A DNA stretch of 49,618 nt. Source: SAR202 cluster bacterium (GTDB taxonomy: Bacteria; Chloroflexota; Dehalococcoidia; UBA3495). The translations under genes and the position numbers were made by a program. The DNA lies in assembly GCA_009392775.1 (NCBI GenBank), contig VFFT01000119.1:1-49618 (forward strand), given 5' to 3'. Each line of letters begins with the position of its first letter. Position 1 is the stretch's first letter. Below the pieces are notes generated by a model that made no database searches, was not told where the DNA came from, and was given only the letters and a program-made list of their open reading frames with translations. Shown piece after piece: positions 7,796-16,950 of this stretch.

Positions 7796-10359
7796 CGATA
7801 CGAGATAGGGATGTAATTAGTCAGATAGATTCGTACCTGAATCCTGATCCTGTTGATCTGATCGATGGGTATTTGGAGAAAAACTTTCAGGTAGAACCAA
7901 TTATGACAGAGGGCGGCACTGCCCAAGTCCCTGAATCATTCTTCCAAGAGTTCGACATCCTTACTAAGGGTGATATGCGATCTACTCTTTTTGATGAGGA
8001 TTTTCTTCTTGAAGAGATGGATCTTTTAAAGGCTAATGGAATTGTCGGTGCTGTAGGTTCTTTAGGAGCAAGAATAGGTGGTAGACAAGGTCGTGGTGAA
8101 GCTTCTGGGTTAGGTGCGTTAGAAAGAGTACGAAATGCTGCAAGAAGTGTAGGTAGGTCTGCCAGAACTGCTGGTGAGGCTACTGATAAAGGCTGGGGAA
8201 CCGTAAAGAATAATTCATGGTTTGCTCCTTGGTCGGCTGCATGGCGTAATAAAGCTGGAGATATCGCTAGAGAGGGCGGTAAAACTGCAAAACAGGCAGC
8301 AGGTGCATTTAAAGAGGGATATCAGTTACAACGTAGATTAGAAAGAAAAGCTAATCAACCTATTAAAAGTAGGATGTATGAGAGTAATCCTAAAGCTTAC
8401 AACGAGGCTAGAGGTCGTTTAGCTACTAGATATGCCAATGCTCATGCTGATGCAGAGAAATCTTATAAAAGTTCTAGAAATGATTATAAAGCTAGTGCAG
8501 TTCAGAAACTTTCAGAAACGCTTGGTATAGATCCAGCTAGTGGTGAGGAGTTACATACTCTTAAAGAAAAAGACACAAAGACTAAAGCTACTACAGCTAG
8601 ACAAGCTAAGAGTAAGGGACTAGAAGTAATAAATAAATTAGAGGATGGGCGTGTTGAAGTCGCTGCTAATCCCGATACTTATGGAAAATTAACTTGGAAT
8701 GAGAAAGGTCAACGTCGCAATGAGCTTCTTGAGAAACATGGTAATCATGTAGCTAGGAAGGGCGAAGCGCTAACCAATGATGAGAGGAATGAATTACAAG
8801 AAATTAATGATGGTATGAATATCCGTGAGTCCGCTGAAGCAGTTGGTACTGATTTGGATATGGTTGAGTATCATGTTAATCAGATAGAGAGATCGCGGAA
8901 CTCAGCTTTTAGGGCTACTGATAAACGATTAAATAAAGTTATCCCTCCTGCGGATGGATGGCCCGACAGTTTTGGCGGGTCTGATCTTGCTGACGGAGTT
9001 AATAGTCGTTGGGAAGAGAATGGTGCTCCTCAAATTGATGCTGCTATGAAACAACTTGAAGGAGCATTAGAAAAGAAGGGACAGCAGTTACCCGGATTTG
9101 AAGATGCGATGTTGAATGCTCACGTAGATCATATGCAAGGTCAGGAGCATTCACGTACTGGTTCTATGACAGAAGCACAGTTAGCTTCTGAAGTTAGGTC
9201 TGCTAGAGGACCTAGCGGTATAGACGCACAGGCTGCTACACAAACAGGTGGTATTCCTGAAAAGGATCGTGAGTATATAAAACCCGGTCAGTCTGCTCCC
9301 GAGTGGGGAGGTAGTCAGGTACAAGAGATAACCACTCCGGGTGGAGCTAGATACTACTCTAGAAAGCAGTCTGCTCAGTTACGTAGTCAGGCTCAAAAAA
9401 AGAAAGAGTCTTCAGATAAACAGCAGAGAGAAAAAGCAGCTAGGGCTGAGAAAGAACAGGCTGGTAAAGAATCTGGCGCTCGAAGAAAGAAAGCTGAACG
9501 TCAAAGGAAGATTGAAGATACAAAAGAAGCTGTTGGTGGTGCTGTAAAAGGCGCTAAAGAAAAGGCTGGGGCAGCCGCTAGGAAAGCTGCAGAGTCTCCA
9601 GCACTACGTGGCGGTTCTTCAGATAGAGATATAGAAGAGAAGCGTTCAGAAGAAGAAGCCCAACGTAAACAGAAAGAAGTAGAACGTAAGCAGAAACAGC
9701 AACAAAAAGAAGAAGAAAAAACTAGAAAAGAATTAGAAGATGCTATTAAGACAGTATTAGCAGACAATGAGACGGAAGAGCTTAAAAGACGAGCTAAAGA
9801 AGCTTCTGAGGCAGAAGGTGTAGATGAGACTACACAAGAAGCTCTTAGTTGGATAGATCGAGCTTTAGGCGGTACTGCTGAAGATAAGAAGAATAAACCT
9901 ATAAAACCAGCATCTATAGATGATGGGAAAATAGGTGCTTTGTTAGGTCGAATAGGTAGAGCATTAAAACCGCAGATGGAAGGTGAGTGGAGCAGACGTA
10001 AAGTGCAAGAAGCCTTAGAGTCAGAAGCAGATGTTACTAAATCTCTAGATCAATTCTTTAATTTAAAGAAGTCTAAAGATTCGGCGGATACTACTGATGA
10101 GTTGATGTTCTTTTTGGATTCTATAGCTCATGGAGTAGAATATGGATTAACCTTAAAAGAATCTACTAACTTTGCGGTAGATATGGTTTCCAAGTCTAAT
10201 GATGAGTTAGATGATTATCTTGATAGAGTTGCAGTTAGCGGTTCCGTATTTGTAAAAGCTAATCTTGAAAGTTACAGATCTGATCCTGTGAGTGAAGTAC
10301 AAGGAATGATAGACGCTCTTATATTATTGGATAGTGTGAATAGTCTGGAAACTAAATAA
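7792..10359 (+). CDS. Large Ala/Lys/Glu-rich virion-region protein
   Basis: 855 aa, overlapping the portal by 4 nt (ATGA). The N-terminus has the helix DLIDGYLEKNF near 22, and near 100 the segment GRGEASGLGAL, a match to KGEASGHAL in the next gene. Residues about 110-680 are highly charged, Ala-rich and probably long helices or disordered, with a dense KKKE/RKQKEVERKQKQQQ coiled-coil section near 610-650. A segment ITTPGGARYYSRKQ near 510 resembles ITPGGATWWRSS in the protein at 56. Possible internal/scaffold-like virion protein; no enzyme motif seen. Confidence 0.6.
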   Translation: MTIRDRDVISQIDSYLNPDPVDLIDGYLEKNFQVEPIMTEGGTAQVPESFFQEFDILTKGDMRSTLFDEDFLLEEMDLLKANGIVGAVGSLGARIGGRQGRGEASGLGALERVRNAARSVGRSARTAGEATDKGWGTVKNNSWFAPWSAAWRNKAGDIAREGGKTAKQAAGAFKEGYQLQRRLERKANQPIKSRMYESNPKAYNEARGRLATRYANAHADAEKSYKSSRNDYKASAVQKLSETLGIDPASGEELHTLKEKDTKTKATTARQAKSKGLEVINKLEDGRVEVAANPDTYGKLTWNEKGQRRNELLEKHGNHVARKGEALTNDERNELQEINDGMNIRESAEAVGTDLDMVEYHVNQIERSRNSAFRATDKRLNKVIPPADGWPDSFGGSDLADGVNSRWEENGAPQIDAAMKQLEGALEKKGQQLPGFEDAMLNAHVDHMQGQEHSRTGSMTEAQLASEVRSARGPSGIDAQAATQTGGIPEKDREYIKPGQSAPEWGGSQVQEITTPGGARYYSRKQSAQLRSQAQKKKESSDKQQREKAARAEKEQAGKESGARRKKAERQRKIEDTKEAVGGAVKGAKEKAGAAARKAAESPALRGGSSDRDIEEKRSEEEAQRKQKEVERKQKQQQKEEEKTRKELEDAIKTVLADNETEELKRRAKEASEAEGVDETTQEALSWIDRALGGTAEDKKNKPIKPASIDDGKIGALLGRIGRALKPQMEGEWSRRKVQEALESEADVTKSLDQFFNLKKSKDSADTTDELMFFLDSIAHGVEYGLTLKESTNFAVDMVSKSNDELDDYLDRVAVSGSVFVKANLESYRSDPVSEVQGMIDALILLDSVNSLETK

Positions 10360-12659
10360 TGAATAAAGATAAAAAATCAATTGATCTGATTGAAAGATAT
10401 CTTGATAAGCAAGAAGATAAAGCTCGTCTTATTACAGTCGCCGAATTAGCTTTAAAGCTGTTTCAAAAGGCTGCTCCTACAACCACCGAATCTGCTGTTG
10501 GTAAACGTTTAAGGGGTCAAAGAGAGAGGAAAGGCGAGGCTTCCGGTCACGCTTTATTTCCTCATCTACGACCTATGTATCGAACAGTACATAGAAGGAA
10601 ACCTCGTGAATTAGTATTTCGTGCTATTCGCTGGGTTAATCCCGCCCGCATGTTTCCTATTTCTCAATACGATGAAAAGAAATTAAAAAGTCTTTCGGAA
10701 GAAGAATTTGAAGAAGCATTTTCAGAGCTTGCTAAATACAGGCGTGAGGCTGCTGTAATAAATAATAGATATGGTCAGATGATCAACATGATTGATTCTG
10801 GTCAGCTTCCTTACTATATTCCTTTTGCAGAAGTTCCAGAACAGAGATTTGCCGATTTACAGCAATACAGAAATCGTGCAGAACGTTTAGGTAAAGGTGC
10901 TAGTGATTGGGGATGGGAATTAGATACTAAGGCAGAAGAGTTCCGCAAAGTATTTGAAAAGCGTTTCCAGAATATAGACAGTATTGATGGTTTATGGACA
11001 GACGGACCTCCTCCATTTATGAGAGTTAGAGAGGGACGCAAGAACCAGAAACTTATGCGTGCTCAACGTCAGTACCACGATAGATTCGCTATGGAAGTTA
11101 AGATGGAGGATGGCGAGATAATAGAAGCTTTTGTAGCTGCTGAAAGCGAGAATGGGGCTAAAAAGAAATTTTTCGACATGCTTCCTCATCATGATTTTGA
11201 TGAAGATGACGTTAAGATTGAGAACAAAGGTCGTGTGAAACTACCTAAGCAAGCTCAGATTAATGTTCGTGAGTTTGTTGCTGTACCTGCTGAAGAAGTT
11301 CGTGCTGGTGAAGAGAATAGAATGCCTAAAGCACGAGATGTAGATGGTGCTCGAGTATTTTTGCTTCGACAACCTGCTGGACTGGGACATTCTGTGTTAG
11401 GTGATCAGCAATATACTAACGCTGTTAAAGCTGGTCAGGTAAAAGTTGGACCGAAAGGTAACAAGATTAATCTTATTTTTGAAGATGATGCTTGGGTAGA
11501 ACCAGAGATGAGAAGATTGCATCGTTGGACACAACGTGGTCTTGCTCCCCACAGAGGCGGAGCTAGTGAAGTTCCCGGTGGTCACGATGCTGCTCGTAGT
11601 AGACAGATTCCCCAACAGCTAGATATGTTTAATCGCGGTCCTAGACCTTTTAGAGATCCTGAAAGAGTTTATGGTGTAGGCGCTAAACCCGGCGATGAGC
11701 CTGAAGCGAATCCTAGGGCTACTGAAAAGAAAGACAAAGTGCTTTCTGATTTGAATGCTGCTTTTGATAAACACAATATAGATACTTCAGCTATTGCTCT
11801 CGATCCTGAAAAAGATGTTTTTGATGCTGAATATATGTCCGACCCTAGTAACTATGCATCCGTAGAGCGTATTCCTCAGGGAGGAATTCACGCCGCTAAT
11901 ACTATGATTGTTGAGATGAACGATGGGTCTAAGTGGGTTTGGAAAGCTACTCATGGTGAGATGTATGGTGAACTTTCTACTTGGGCGTTAGCCGCTGCAC
12001 TTGGCACACAGATTGTTCCTCATGTTGAGATGGCAGTAATTCCTTGGGATGCTTTACCAGATCAAATAAAAGTATCCGAAAATGCTCAAAAATATTACGC
12101 AGACCAAGGCGGGCATTTTATGCGTTGGGAAGATGCTGGTAGACAAGGCAACAATCGGATGAGAGATCAAGCGCCTGATGGAAGTACTAATAAAACTTCT
12201 GTCAAACTTATGGATACAAAAGAAAAAAGAGCACGTATGTTTACTCTTTCTATCATAGACAACTTTACTGGTAACCGAGATAGGCATGATGGTAATGGTG
12301 TTGTTGATAAAGATGGCGGTGTAGTGGCTATTGACAATGGTTTTGCTGATGGTTGGCATAGAGAAGGATGGCAAGGAGAGGGAAGTTTTGGTAGTAGACT
12401 CCAACTTTCTAATTACGAGCATGACTACCAATATTATGCTAAACAATCCTTAGATAAATCTATTGCTGCTGGAACTGTTAGTGCCGATCAAATAAGAGAT
12501 GAAGCTAGAGAGTGGTTTAAAAGTAATTGGAACGGTGCAGCGTTGGCTGATGTAGCTTCTGCCTTTGTTCCAGATCGTGGAGTTCCTACTAATCTAGAGG
12601 ATATCACTGAAGATGATTTTATTAATGGAGTAGTAAATAAGTATATAGAAGAGTATTAG
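10359..12659 (+). CDS. Virion-region protein with C-terminal kinase-like domain
   Basis: 766 aa, starting on the last base of the previous stop. N-terminus: IDLIERYLDKQEDK, the clearest copy of the shared docking-like helix. Residues about 495-700 look like an atypical PI3/4K- or HipA-like kinase: a Lys in WVWKATHGE near 527, a Glu in GELSTWALA, GGHFMRWEDA, a catalytic loop TGNRDRHDGNG near 640 and the metal-site-like VAIDNGFADG near 657. All key residues appear intact. The same landmarks occur in the 695-aa protein at 56. It could phosphorylate host or virion proteins; substrate unknown. Confidence 0.6.
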   Translation: MNKDKKSIDLIERYLDKQEDKARLITVAELALKLFQKAAPTTTESAVGKRLRGQRERKGEASGHALFPHLRPMYRTVHRRKPRELVFRAIRWVNPARMFPISQYDEKKLKSLSEEEFEEAFSELAKYRREAAVINNRYGQMINMIDSGQLPYYIPFAEVPEQRFADLQQYRNRAERLGKGASDWGWELDTKAEEFRKVFEKRFQNIDSIDGLWTDGPPPFMRVREGRKNQKLMRAQRQYHDRFAMEVKMEDGEIIEAFVAAESENGAKKKFFDMLPHHDFDEDDVKIENKGRVKLPKQAQINVREFVAVPAEEVRAGEENRMPKARDVDGARVFLLRQPAGLGHSVLGDQQYTNAVKAGQVKVGPKGNKINLIFEDDAWVEPEMRRLHRWTQRGLAPHRGGASEVPGGHDAARSRQIPQQLDMFNRGPRPFRDPERVYGVGAKPGDEPEANPRATEKKDKVLSDLNAAFDKHNIDTSAIALDPEKDVFDAEYMSDPSNYASVERIPQGGIHAANTMIVEMNDGSKWVWKATHGEMYGELSTWALAAALGTQIVPHVEMAVIPWDALPDQIKVSENAQKYYADQGGHFMRWEDAGRQGNNRMRDQAPDGSTNKTSVKLMDTKEKRARMFTLSIIDNFTGNRDRHDGNGVVDKDGGVVAIDNGFADGWHREGWQGEGSFGSRLQLSNYEHDYQYYAKQSLDKSIAAGTVSADQIRDEAREWFKSNWNGAALADVASAFVPDRGVPTNLEDITEDDFINGVVNKYIEEY

Positions 12660-12668
12660 ATTAAATTC

Positions 12669-12699
12669 TTGACAAACGTACCTATATTTTTGCTATACT
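12669..12699 (+). promoter_or_regulatory. Phage promoter, TTGACAAACGTA class, plus-strand copy
   Basis: TTGACAAACGTA starts at 12669; a 19-nt spacer separates TTGACA from TATACT (12694-12699), with an upstream TGC extension. This is the only plus-strand copy found of a promoter class otherwise used by the minus-strand genes. It serves the gene at 12728. Confidence 0.8.
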
Positions 12700-12727
12700 T
12701 AGAGTAAATATATAAGTGAGTAAATAA

Positions 12728-13042
12728 ATGGCAATATTAATAATCGCAACTAGCGGAACAAAAGAAGGTGAATATCAAGCAGACGCTGCTGTACTTCCTA
12801 ATGGAAAAATTTTATTAAGTGCTGATGCGGATGATGATATGGCTACCCTTTTAAAAAGACAGATTAAAATGTATAAAGAAATGATTTCTGATACAACTGG
12901 AAATCCTGCTACAGGTGAGCAGCTTTTAGAAGGTATCGCTAGTCGTTGGCAGAATATGTATTCTGCTGCAGAGATATTTGATGATGAGGATGCTGATGAA
13001 GCTAAGAAATTTGTGCAAGAATCAAGGATGAAAAATGCCTGA
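12728..13042 (+). CDS. Hypothetical protein, 104 aa
   Basis: First gene after the 12669 promoter; ribosome site weak (GTGAGTAAATAA). Small acidic protein with an N-terminal beta stretch (MAILIIATSG) and a helical C-terminal half. It overlaps the next gene by 8 nt. Not recognised. Confidence 0.7.
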   Translation: MAILIIATSGTKEGEYQADAAVLPNGKILLSADADDDMATLLKRQIKMYKEMISDTTGNPATGEQLLEGIASRWQNMYSAAEIFDDEDADEAKKFVQESRMKNA

Positions 13043-13445
13043 GGATAAAGAAAAGGACGAGGATAAAAAGTATCCTGAAATATGGAGAATGTTTGACGGG
13101 GTTGGTACGTATCTAGGATACATATCTGAAAATCCTGAAAGTTCTCCTGCTCCTGATAAATTTCACATTCTTGTTAATGGTAGGGAGAATCCCTATCTAG
13201 ATGAGTTGGTATGGACATTTCATACATTAGGTGAGGAGATTTACGAACTACCCGAACACTCTGACGGAGAACCGGGAAGTTACGTGATTGCCCCTGTTGA
13301 TAAAGAAGAAGCTTTAAGCGTTCTTACCGACAGTGGGTTTATGGCTTCTCTATCTACAGACGATGATAACGATGAGTTACTTCGCGAGTTAGATAAGCTA
13401 GAGACTATTAAAGGCGGGGAAAGTAAAAGATATTCGCGTAGTTAA
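13035..13445 (+). CDS. Hypothetical acidic protein, 136 aa
   Basis: Very acidic protein beginning with an E/D/K run, with aromatic beta-like segments in the middle and an acidic linker near 110. It overlaps the previous gene by 8 nt and ends 2 nt before the next. No family recognised. Confidence 0.7.
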   Translation: MPEDKEKDEDKKYPEIWRMFDGVGTYLGYISENPESSPAPDKFHILVNGRENPYLDELVWTFHTLGEEIYELPEHSDGEPGSYVIAPVDKEEALSVLTDSGFMASLSTDDDNDELLRELDKLETIKGGESKRYSRS

Positions 13446-13447
13446 CT

Positions 13448-14920
13448 GTGACAGACAAACTGATTACTCAAATAGAAGAGTTTATTGTAAAGCAGCAATC
13501 ACAGCCTGCTTTAGAATACGTTGACACCGCTGGTCAGGATAAAGCATCTGCCGCGGCTTCTGCTCCTAAGCCTACAGGAAGTGCGGCTCCCTCAGGAAAA
13601 GTTCCCACTAAGATTTATGAAATGGTACGTCGTGGTGGTCGTGTTTTTGAACGTGTAAGGACTGCTTGGGTTAATCCTGATGTAGCTCAACGATTACAAA
13701 GAAGTAAGATGGCTACCGATTGGATTAGAACTCTTGGTAATTATCTTCCTTTATATTTCGTTGGCGGTTACGTCAGAGATAAATTCTTAAAAAAAGCCCC
13801 TAACGATATAGATATTATTTCACTTATACCACTTTCTCAGGTGCGTCCTATATTAAATCGTTTGAATATTCGATTCACTGAGCACAATAATTCCCATGCT
13901 CGTATTAAATTTGAGGTCGGTGGGCTTTCTGTAGATGTAATTCACGTTAAGCCAGATGACTTGAAGAATAATATGTTGTCTCGTGACTTTACTATCAACT
14001 CAGTAGCACAATCTGTTACTGGTCAATTCTTTGATCCCGCTAGAGGATTGGATGACATCAAAGCAAAGATGTTAAAAACTCCGGGTGGTGATCCAGAAGC
14101 TACATTTAAGAATGATCCTATTCGTATTTTAAGAGGGATTAGATTCGCAGCTAGTTATCCTTTAAAGATTGATCCAAAGATTCCTTCCGCTGCAAAAAAG
14201 ACCGCTGAAGGATTATCTAAAAAGAAACCCAGAAGAATTGGGTTTGAGGTTAAAAAGATTCTCCAGACTGAGAAACCTTGGGTAGCTGCAAAGCTTATTG
14301 GAGAATGGGGTATAGCTGAATATATATCTGAGGGTCTTGGAAATGTTGTTAATCTACGACAACGTGGTTCTCAGCATAGATATCATGCATGGGCGCAAAT
14401 GATTGCAGCACTAAAGCGTGCAAAAAGCCGTGAATTAGCTGTAAATGCGGCGATTATGTTCTCCTTTATAGGTAAATATGAAGTTTCCAAAGGTGGGAAG
14501 ACTAACGATTTTACTGGTTGGGAGGATAAAAGTGCTAAAATGGCACACAAAGAATTACTAAATCTAGGATTTAGTAAAGAATATGCAAATAAAATCCATC
14601 TAATTATCTATAACTTGAAGGTTTTAGCTTTAGATAATCCAAGTAAAGACGAATACAGAAAGGTAGCATTGTCCGCAAGAGAAGATTTGCAGAATTATTT
14701 GACAGTAGCAGAAGCATTGATTGGAACAAGTAATATAGATAACGATAAATTTGTTCAACTGAAAAAGAATATTGAAAGATACTCAAAGAACGATCAAGAA
14801 ATTGACGGACAAGAATTAAATACCACGAGTGGTGTAGAAAAATTTGATGACTCTGATAAATTATTAAAATCAGATATTGATTTACTAAAAGAAGCAGGGC
14901 TGCTTCTTAGGAAAATATAA
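13448..14920 (+). CDS. tRNA nucleotidyltransferase / poly(A) polymerase family protein
   Basis: 490 aa, GTG start. Class II nucleotidyltransferase head: GGYVRD near 105, the metal-binding pair DIDI near 119, then SRDFTINS near 178 and FKNDPIRILRGIRFAA. The family adds CCA (or A/C) to tRNA 3-prime ends or poly(A) to RNA. The N-terminal about 70 residues are an extra, low-complexity extension starting with the helix DKLITQIEEFIVKQ, similar in place and style to the shared N-terminal helix of neighbouring virion-region proteins. Placement in a late-type operon is odd for an RNA-repair enzyme and suggests it may be packaged and injected. No tRNA gene was found in this window. Confidence 0.85.
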   Translation: MTDKLITQIEEFIVKQQSQPALEYVDTAGQDKASAAASAPKPTGSAAPSGKVPTKIYEMVRRGGRVFERVRTAWVNPDVAQRLQRSKMATDWIRTLGNYLPLYFVGGYVRDKFLKKAPNDIDIISLIPLSQVRPILNRLNIRFTEHNNSHARIKFEVGGLSVDVIHVKPDDLKNNMLSRDFTINSVAQSVTGQFFDPARGLDDIKAKMLKTPGGDPEATFKNDPIRILRGIRFAASYPLKIDPKIPSAAKKTAEGLSKKKPRRIGFEVKKILQTEKPWVAAKLIGEWGIAEYISEGLGNVVNLRQRGSQHRYHAWAQMIAALKRAKSRELAVNAAIMFSFIGKYEVSKGGKTNDFTGWEDKSAKMAHKELLNLGFSKEYANKIHLIIYNLKVLALDNPSKDEYRKVALSAREDLQNYLTVAEALIGTSNIDNDKFVQLKKNIERYSKNDQEIDGQELNTTSGVEKFDDSDKLLKSDIDLLKEAGLLLRKI

Positions 14921-14925
14921 CTGCT

Positions 14926-15318
14926 ATGTCAAAGATGGGACGTCCAAGATTAGATCAGAAAGAGGGCTTTCATAGGCACGACGGCTATGATCGTTTACAT
15001 CCAATAGAACAACACCATTGGATGGACCTCCATGAAGATTCAATAAAGAAATCTAATGACGCTGATGAAGGCGAGAGCGCTGCGGTTGAGATTGTGCAGT
15101 TATTAGACGATATAGAAACTCTACAAAAGCAGGATGTCGGTAACGAAATGCTGTTAGAATTAGAAAAATCTATTCAGACTTTGTTAGAGATCAAACGTGC
15201 TAAGGCTAATAATAGGCACAATAATAACAATAAGTTAAAAGATCCTAGGGAAGAACAGTCTGCTTTAGGTGATAATGAAGGCGAGGTCAGGGAACCAAAT
15301 ACGATAGGTTTACCATAA
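14926..15318 (+). CDS. Hypothetical protein, 130 aa
   Basis: Hydrophilic, His/Asp/Asn-rich protein; ATG 14926 follows the previous stop by 5 nt and a second in-frame ATG lies at 14935. The central part (EIVQLLDDIETLQKQ) looks helical and the tail (NNRHNNNNK) disordered. Not recognised. Confidence 0.65.
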   Translation: MSKMGRPRLDQKEGFHRHDGYDRLHPIEQHHWMDLHEDSIKKSNDADEGESAAVEIVQLLDDIETLQKQDVGNEMLLELEKSIQTLLEIKRAKANNRHNNNNKLKDPREEQSALGDNEGEVREPNTIGLP

Positions 15319-15334
15319 AAAAGGAAGGTAAGGT

Positions 15335-15652
15335 ATGGCAACTAAAAAGGTAGAAGAAACACCAGCAGTATCTGCATCAGATATAGATGATCTAAAAACA
15401 CAGATAGCATCTATACAAAATCTTGCAGAAGTAACCCACGCGGCTTTAGACGCACTGACGACTAGAGTAGCTGCTATAGAAGATAAGACTTCTGACGGAA
15501 GTGAAACAACCGATGAAGATAAATTTATCATTATGTGGGAATATATCCAGAGACTTAATTCATTAATCAATAAAGGTGGATTGGGTAATCAGATTGACGG
15601 TGCGGCGGAAGAAGCGCTTCAAGAGATTCTTGATAGGGCTGAAGACGATTAA
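15335..15652 (+). CDS. Small coiled-coil protein, 105 aa
   Basis: Good AAGGAAGGTAAGG ribosome site. The sequence from about 17 to 85 has heptad-like hydrophobic spacing (IDDLKTQIASIQNLAEVTHAALDA broken up by acids), suggesting a coiled-coil oligomer, perhaps a small structural protein. Its TAA overlaps the next ATG. Confidence 0.65.
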   Translation: MATKKVEETPAVSASDIDDLKTQIASIQNLAEVTHAALDALTTRVAAIEDKTSDGSETTDEDKFIIMWEYIQRLNSLINKGGLGNQIDGAAEEALQEILDRAEDD

Positions 15653-16065
15653 TGCCTCGTACTCGTGTCTCACGTAGTAGAAAGCCATTCAAACTTAATA
15701 AATCTAAACTACAGACGCGAAAGATAAATAAATCCTCAGCTTTCTGGCAGAAGTTAGCCAGAACTGAACCTAATAATGCAGAGATGACTTTATATGGAAT
15801 CATGTGTTATTTGGATCTACCGTATAAATATACCGGGAGTGGGCAGTTCATATTAATGGGCTGCGCTCCCGATTTTGTTCATAAGGCAAAACGTAAAATA
15901 ATCGAGATGTATGGGGAGCGTTGGCACGCCCCCTCGGAAGAAGAGGAAAGGATAAAACTTTTTGCTATGTCTGACTATCAGACTTTGATAGTATGGCAAA
16001 GAGAATTAAAACCTAATAATAGAAAAAAGTTATACAAGCGGTTACTTGATTTTGAGGCGTTATGA
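15652..16065 (+). CDS. Vsr-like / restriction-fold endonuclease
   Basis: 137 aa. It shows the order typical of very-short-patch-repair and DUF559-type nucleases: YKYTGSGQF..., APDF, KIIEMYGERWH, then YQTLIVWQREL. The D of PDF and E of IIE are the expected metal ligands of a PD-(D/E)xK-type core. The basic N-terminus (RSRKPFKLNKSK) suits DNA binding. It may nick or cut DNA during packaging, repair or host takeover. It overlaps both neighbours by a few bases. Confidence 0.75.
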   Translation: MPRTRVSRSRKPFKLNKSKLQTRKINKSSAFWQKLARTEPNNAEMTLYGIMCYLDLPYKYTGSGQFILMGCAPDFVHKAKRKIIEMYGERWHAPSEEEERIKLFAMSDYQTLIVWQRELKPNNRKKLYKRLLDFEAL

Positions 16066-16508
16066 GCTTAAACGATATCGGATTAATAGTTTCTCTTGTG
16101 ATGGCTCTATTTGCTTGCATAGGGGTCTTATGGGGCTTTGCCTATAGATGGGGCGGTCTGAATGAAAGAATTGCTAATATAGAAGAGAAGCTTAATCTTT
16201 TATATACAGTTTATGTAGAGAATGCTCTCGTCACCCAATATCAATCTGGTAATGTCTCTCACTCTTCTCCATATAGATTAACTAATCAAGGTCAAAGAGT
16301 ATTAATAGGAATTACCGATCTCCTTACACAGTCAGATTTAGTTACACTTAAAACAAATAATCAATCTAGTTCTCAAATTTTTCTTTCGTTAGTGCGTGTA
16401 GTTGGCATGGATCGAATAGTTGAATACTGTTTAGACCATGAAATGACTGTTGCTCAATTCTCAGCGTTAGCAATAGCAGCAGTTAATTCTACAGACGATG
16501 TTACTTAA
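16062..16508 (+). CDS. Membrane-anchored hypothetical protein, 148 aa
   Basis: An N-terminal hydrophobic helix (about residues 6-28, IGLIVSLVMALFACIGVLWG) is followed by a soluble helical domain, so it is probably a single-pass inner-membrane protein. ATGA overlap with the preceding gene. The location suggests a holin-like or lysis accessory role as one possibility, but no lysin is adjacent. Confidence 0.6.
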   Translation: MSLNDIGLIVSLVMALFACIGVLWGFAYRWGGLNERIANIEEKLNLLYTVYVENALVTQYQSGNVSHSSPYRLTNQGQRVLIGITDLLTQSDLVTLKTNNQSSSQIFLSLVRVVGMDRIVEYCLDHEMTVAQFSALAIAAVNSTDDVT

Positions 16509-16950
16509 TCTAACACTTAATGAGTTACTTTATTTAGATGACGGGTTAACCGTGATTCGAGAAGACGGCGATCTTGATACGCGTTATTCTGGATATAGGG
16601 CATTAGCACCAATGGCAGTATCGGCTGCCTCTCCCGAATTATTATTAAAGTTAGGATCGGCTATAGTTGTTTTAACTGATGTTGATGAAGTAATTCCTAT
16701 AGAGTTTGATGAGGATGAACTATGGTTGTTACGAGAAGTATCTCAATCAGTAGTTAATTATAATGGGGAATCAGTAGGAATTAATTTAAAACGAAAGATT
16801 TATCGTGCGTTAAGTAGTTTATACGCAGGAGAGCTTCTTGAAGAACTAGACGACCTCCCTCCAGTAGATGATTCTTTAACTGATGCTGTCGATAAGAAAA
16901 ATAATGATTACTTAGATGCTTATCATTATTTAGAGGATGACTCTGAGTAG
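16498..16950 (+). CDS. Hypothetical acidic protein, 150 aa
   Basis: Last gene of the plus-strand operon; overlaps the previous gene by 11 nt. Acidic and Leu-rich. Its 3-prime end overlaps the 3-prime end of the minus-strand regulator gene by 25 nt, so the two operons converge here without a visible terminator. Confidence 0.65.
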   Translation: MLLNLTLNELLYLDDGLTVIREDGDLDTRYSGYRALAPMAVSAASPELLLKLGSAIVVLTDVDEVIPIEFDEDELWLLREVSQSVVNYNGESVGINLKRKIYRALSSLYAGELLEELDDLPPVDDSLTDAVDKKNNDYLDAYHYLEDDSE

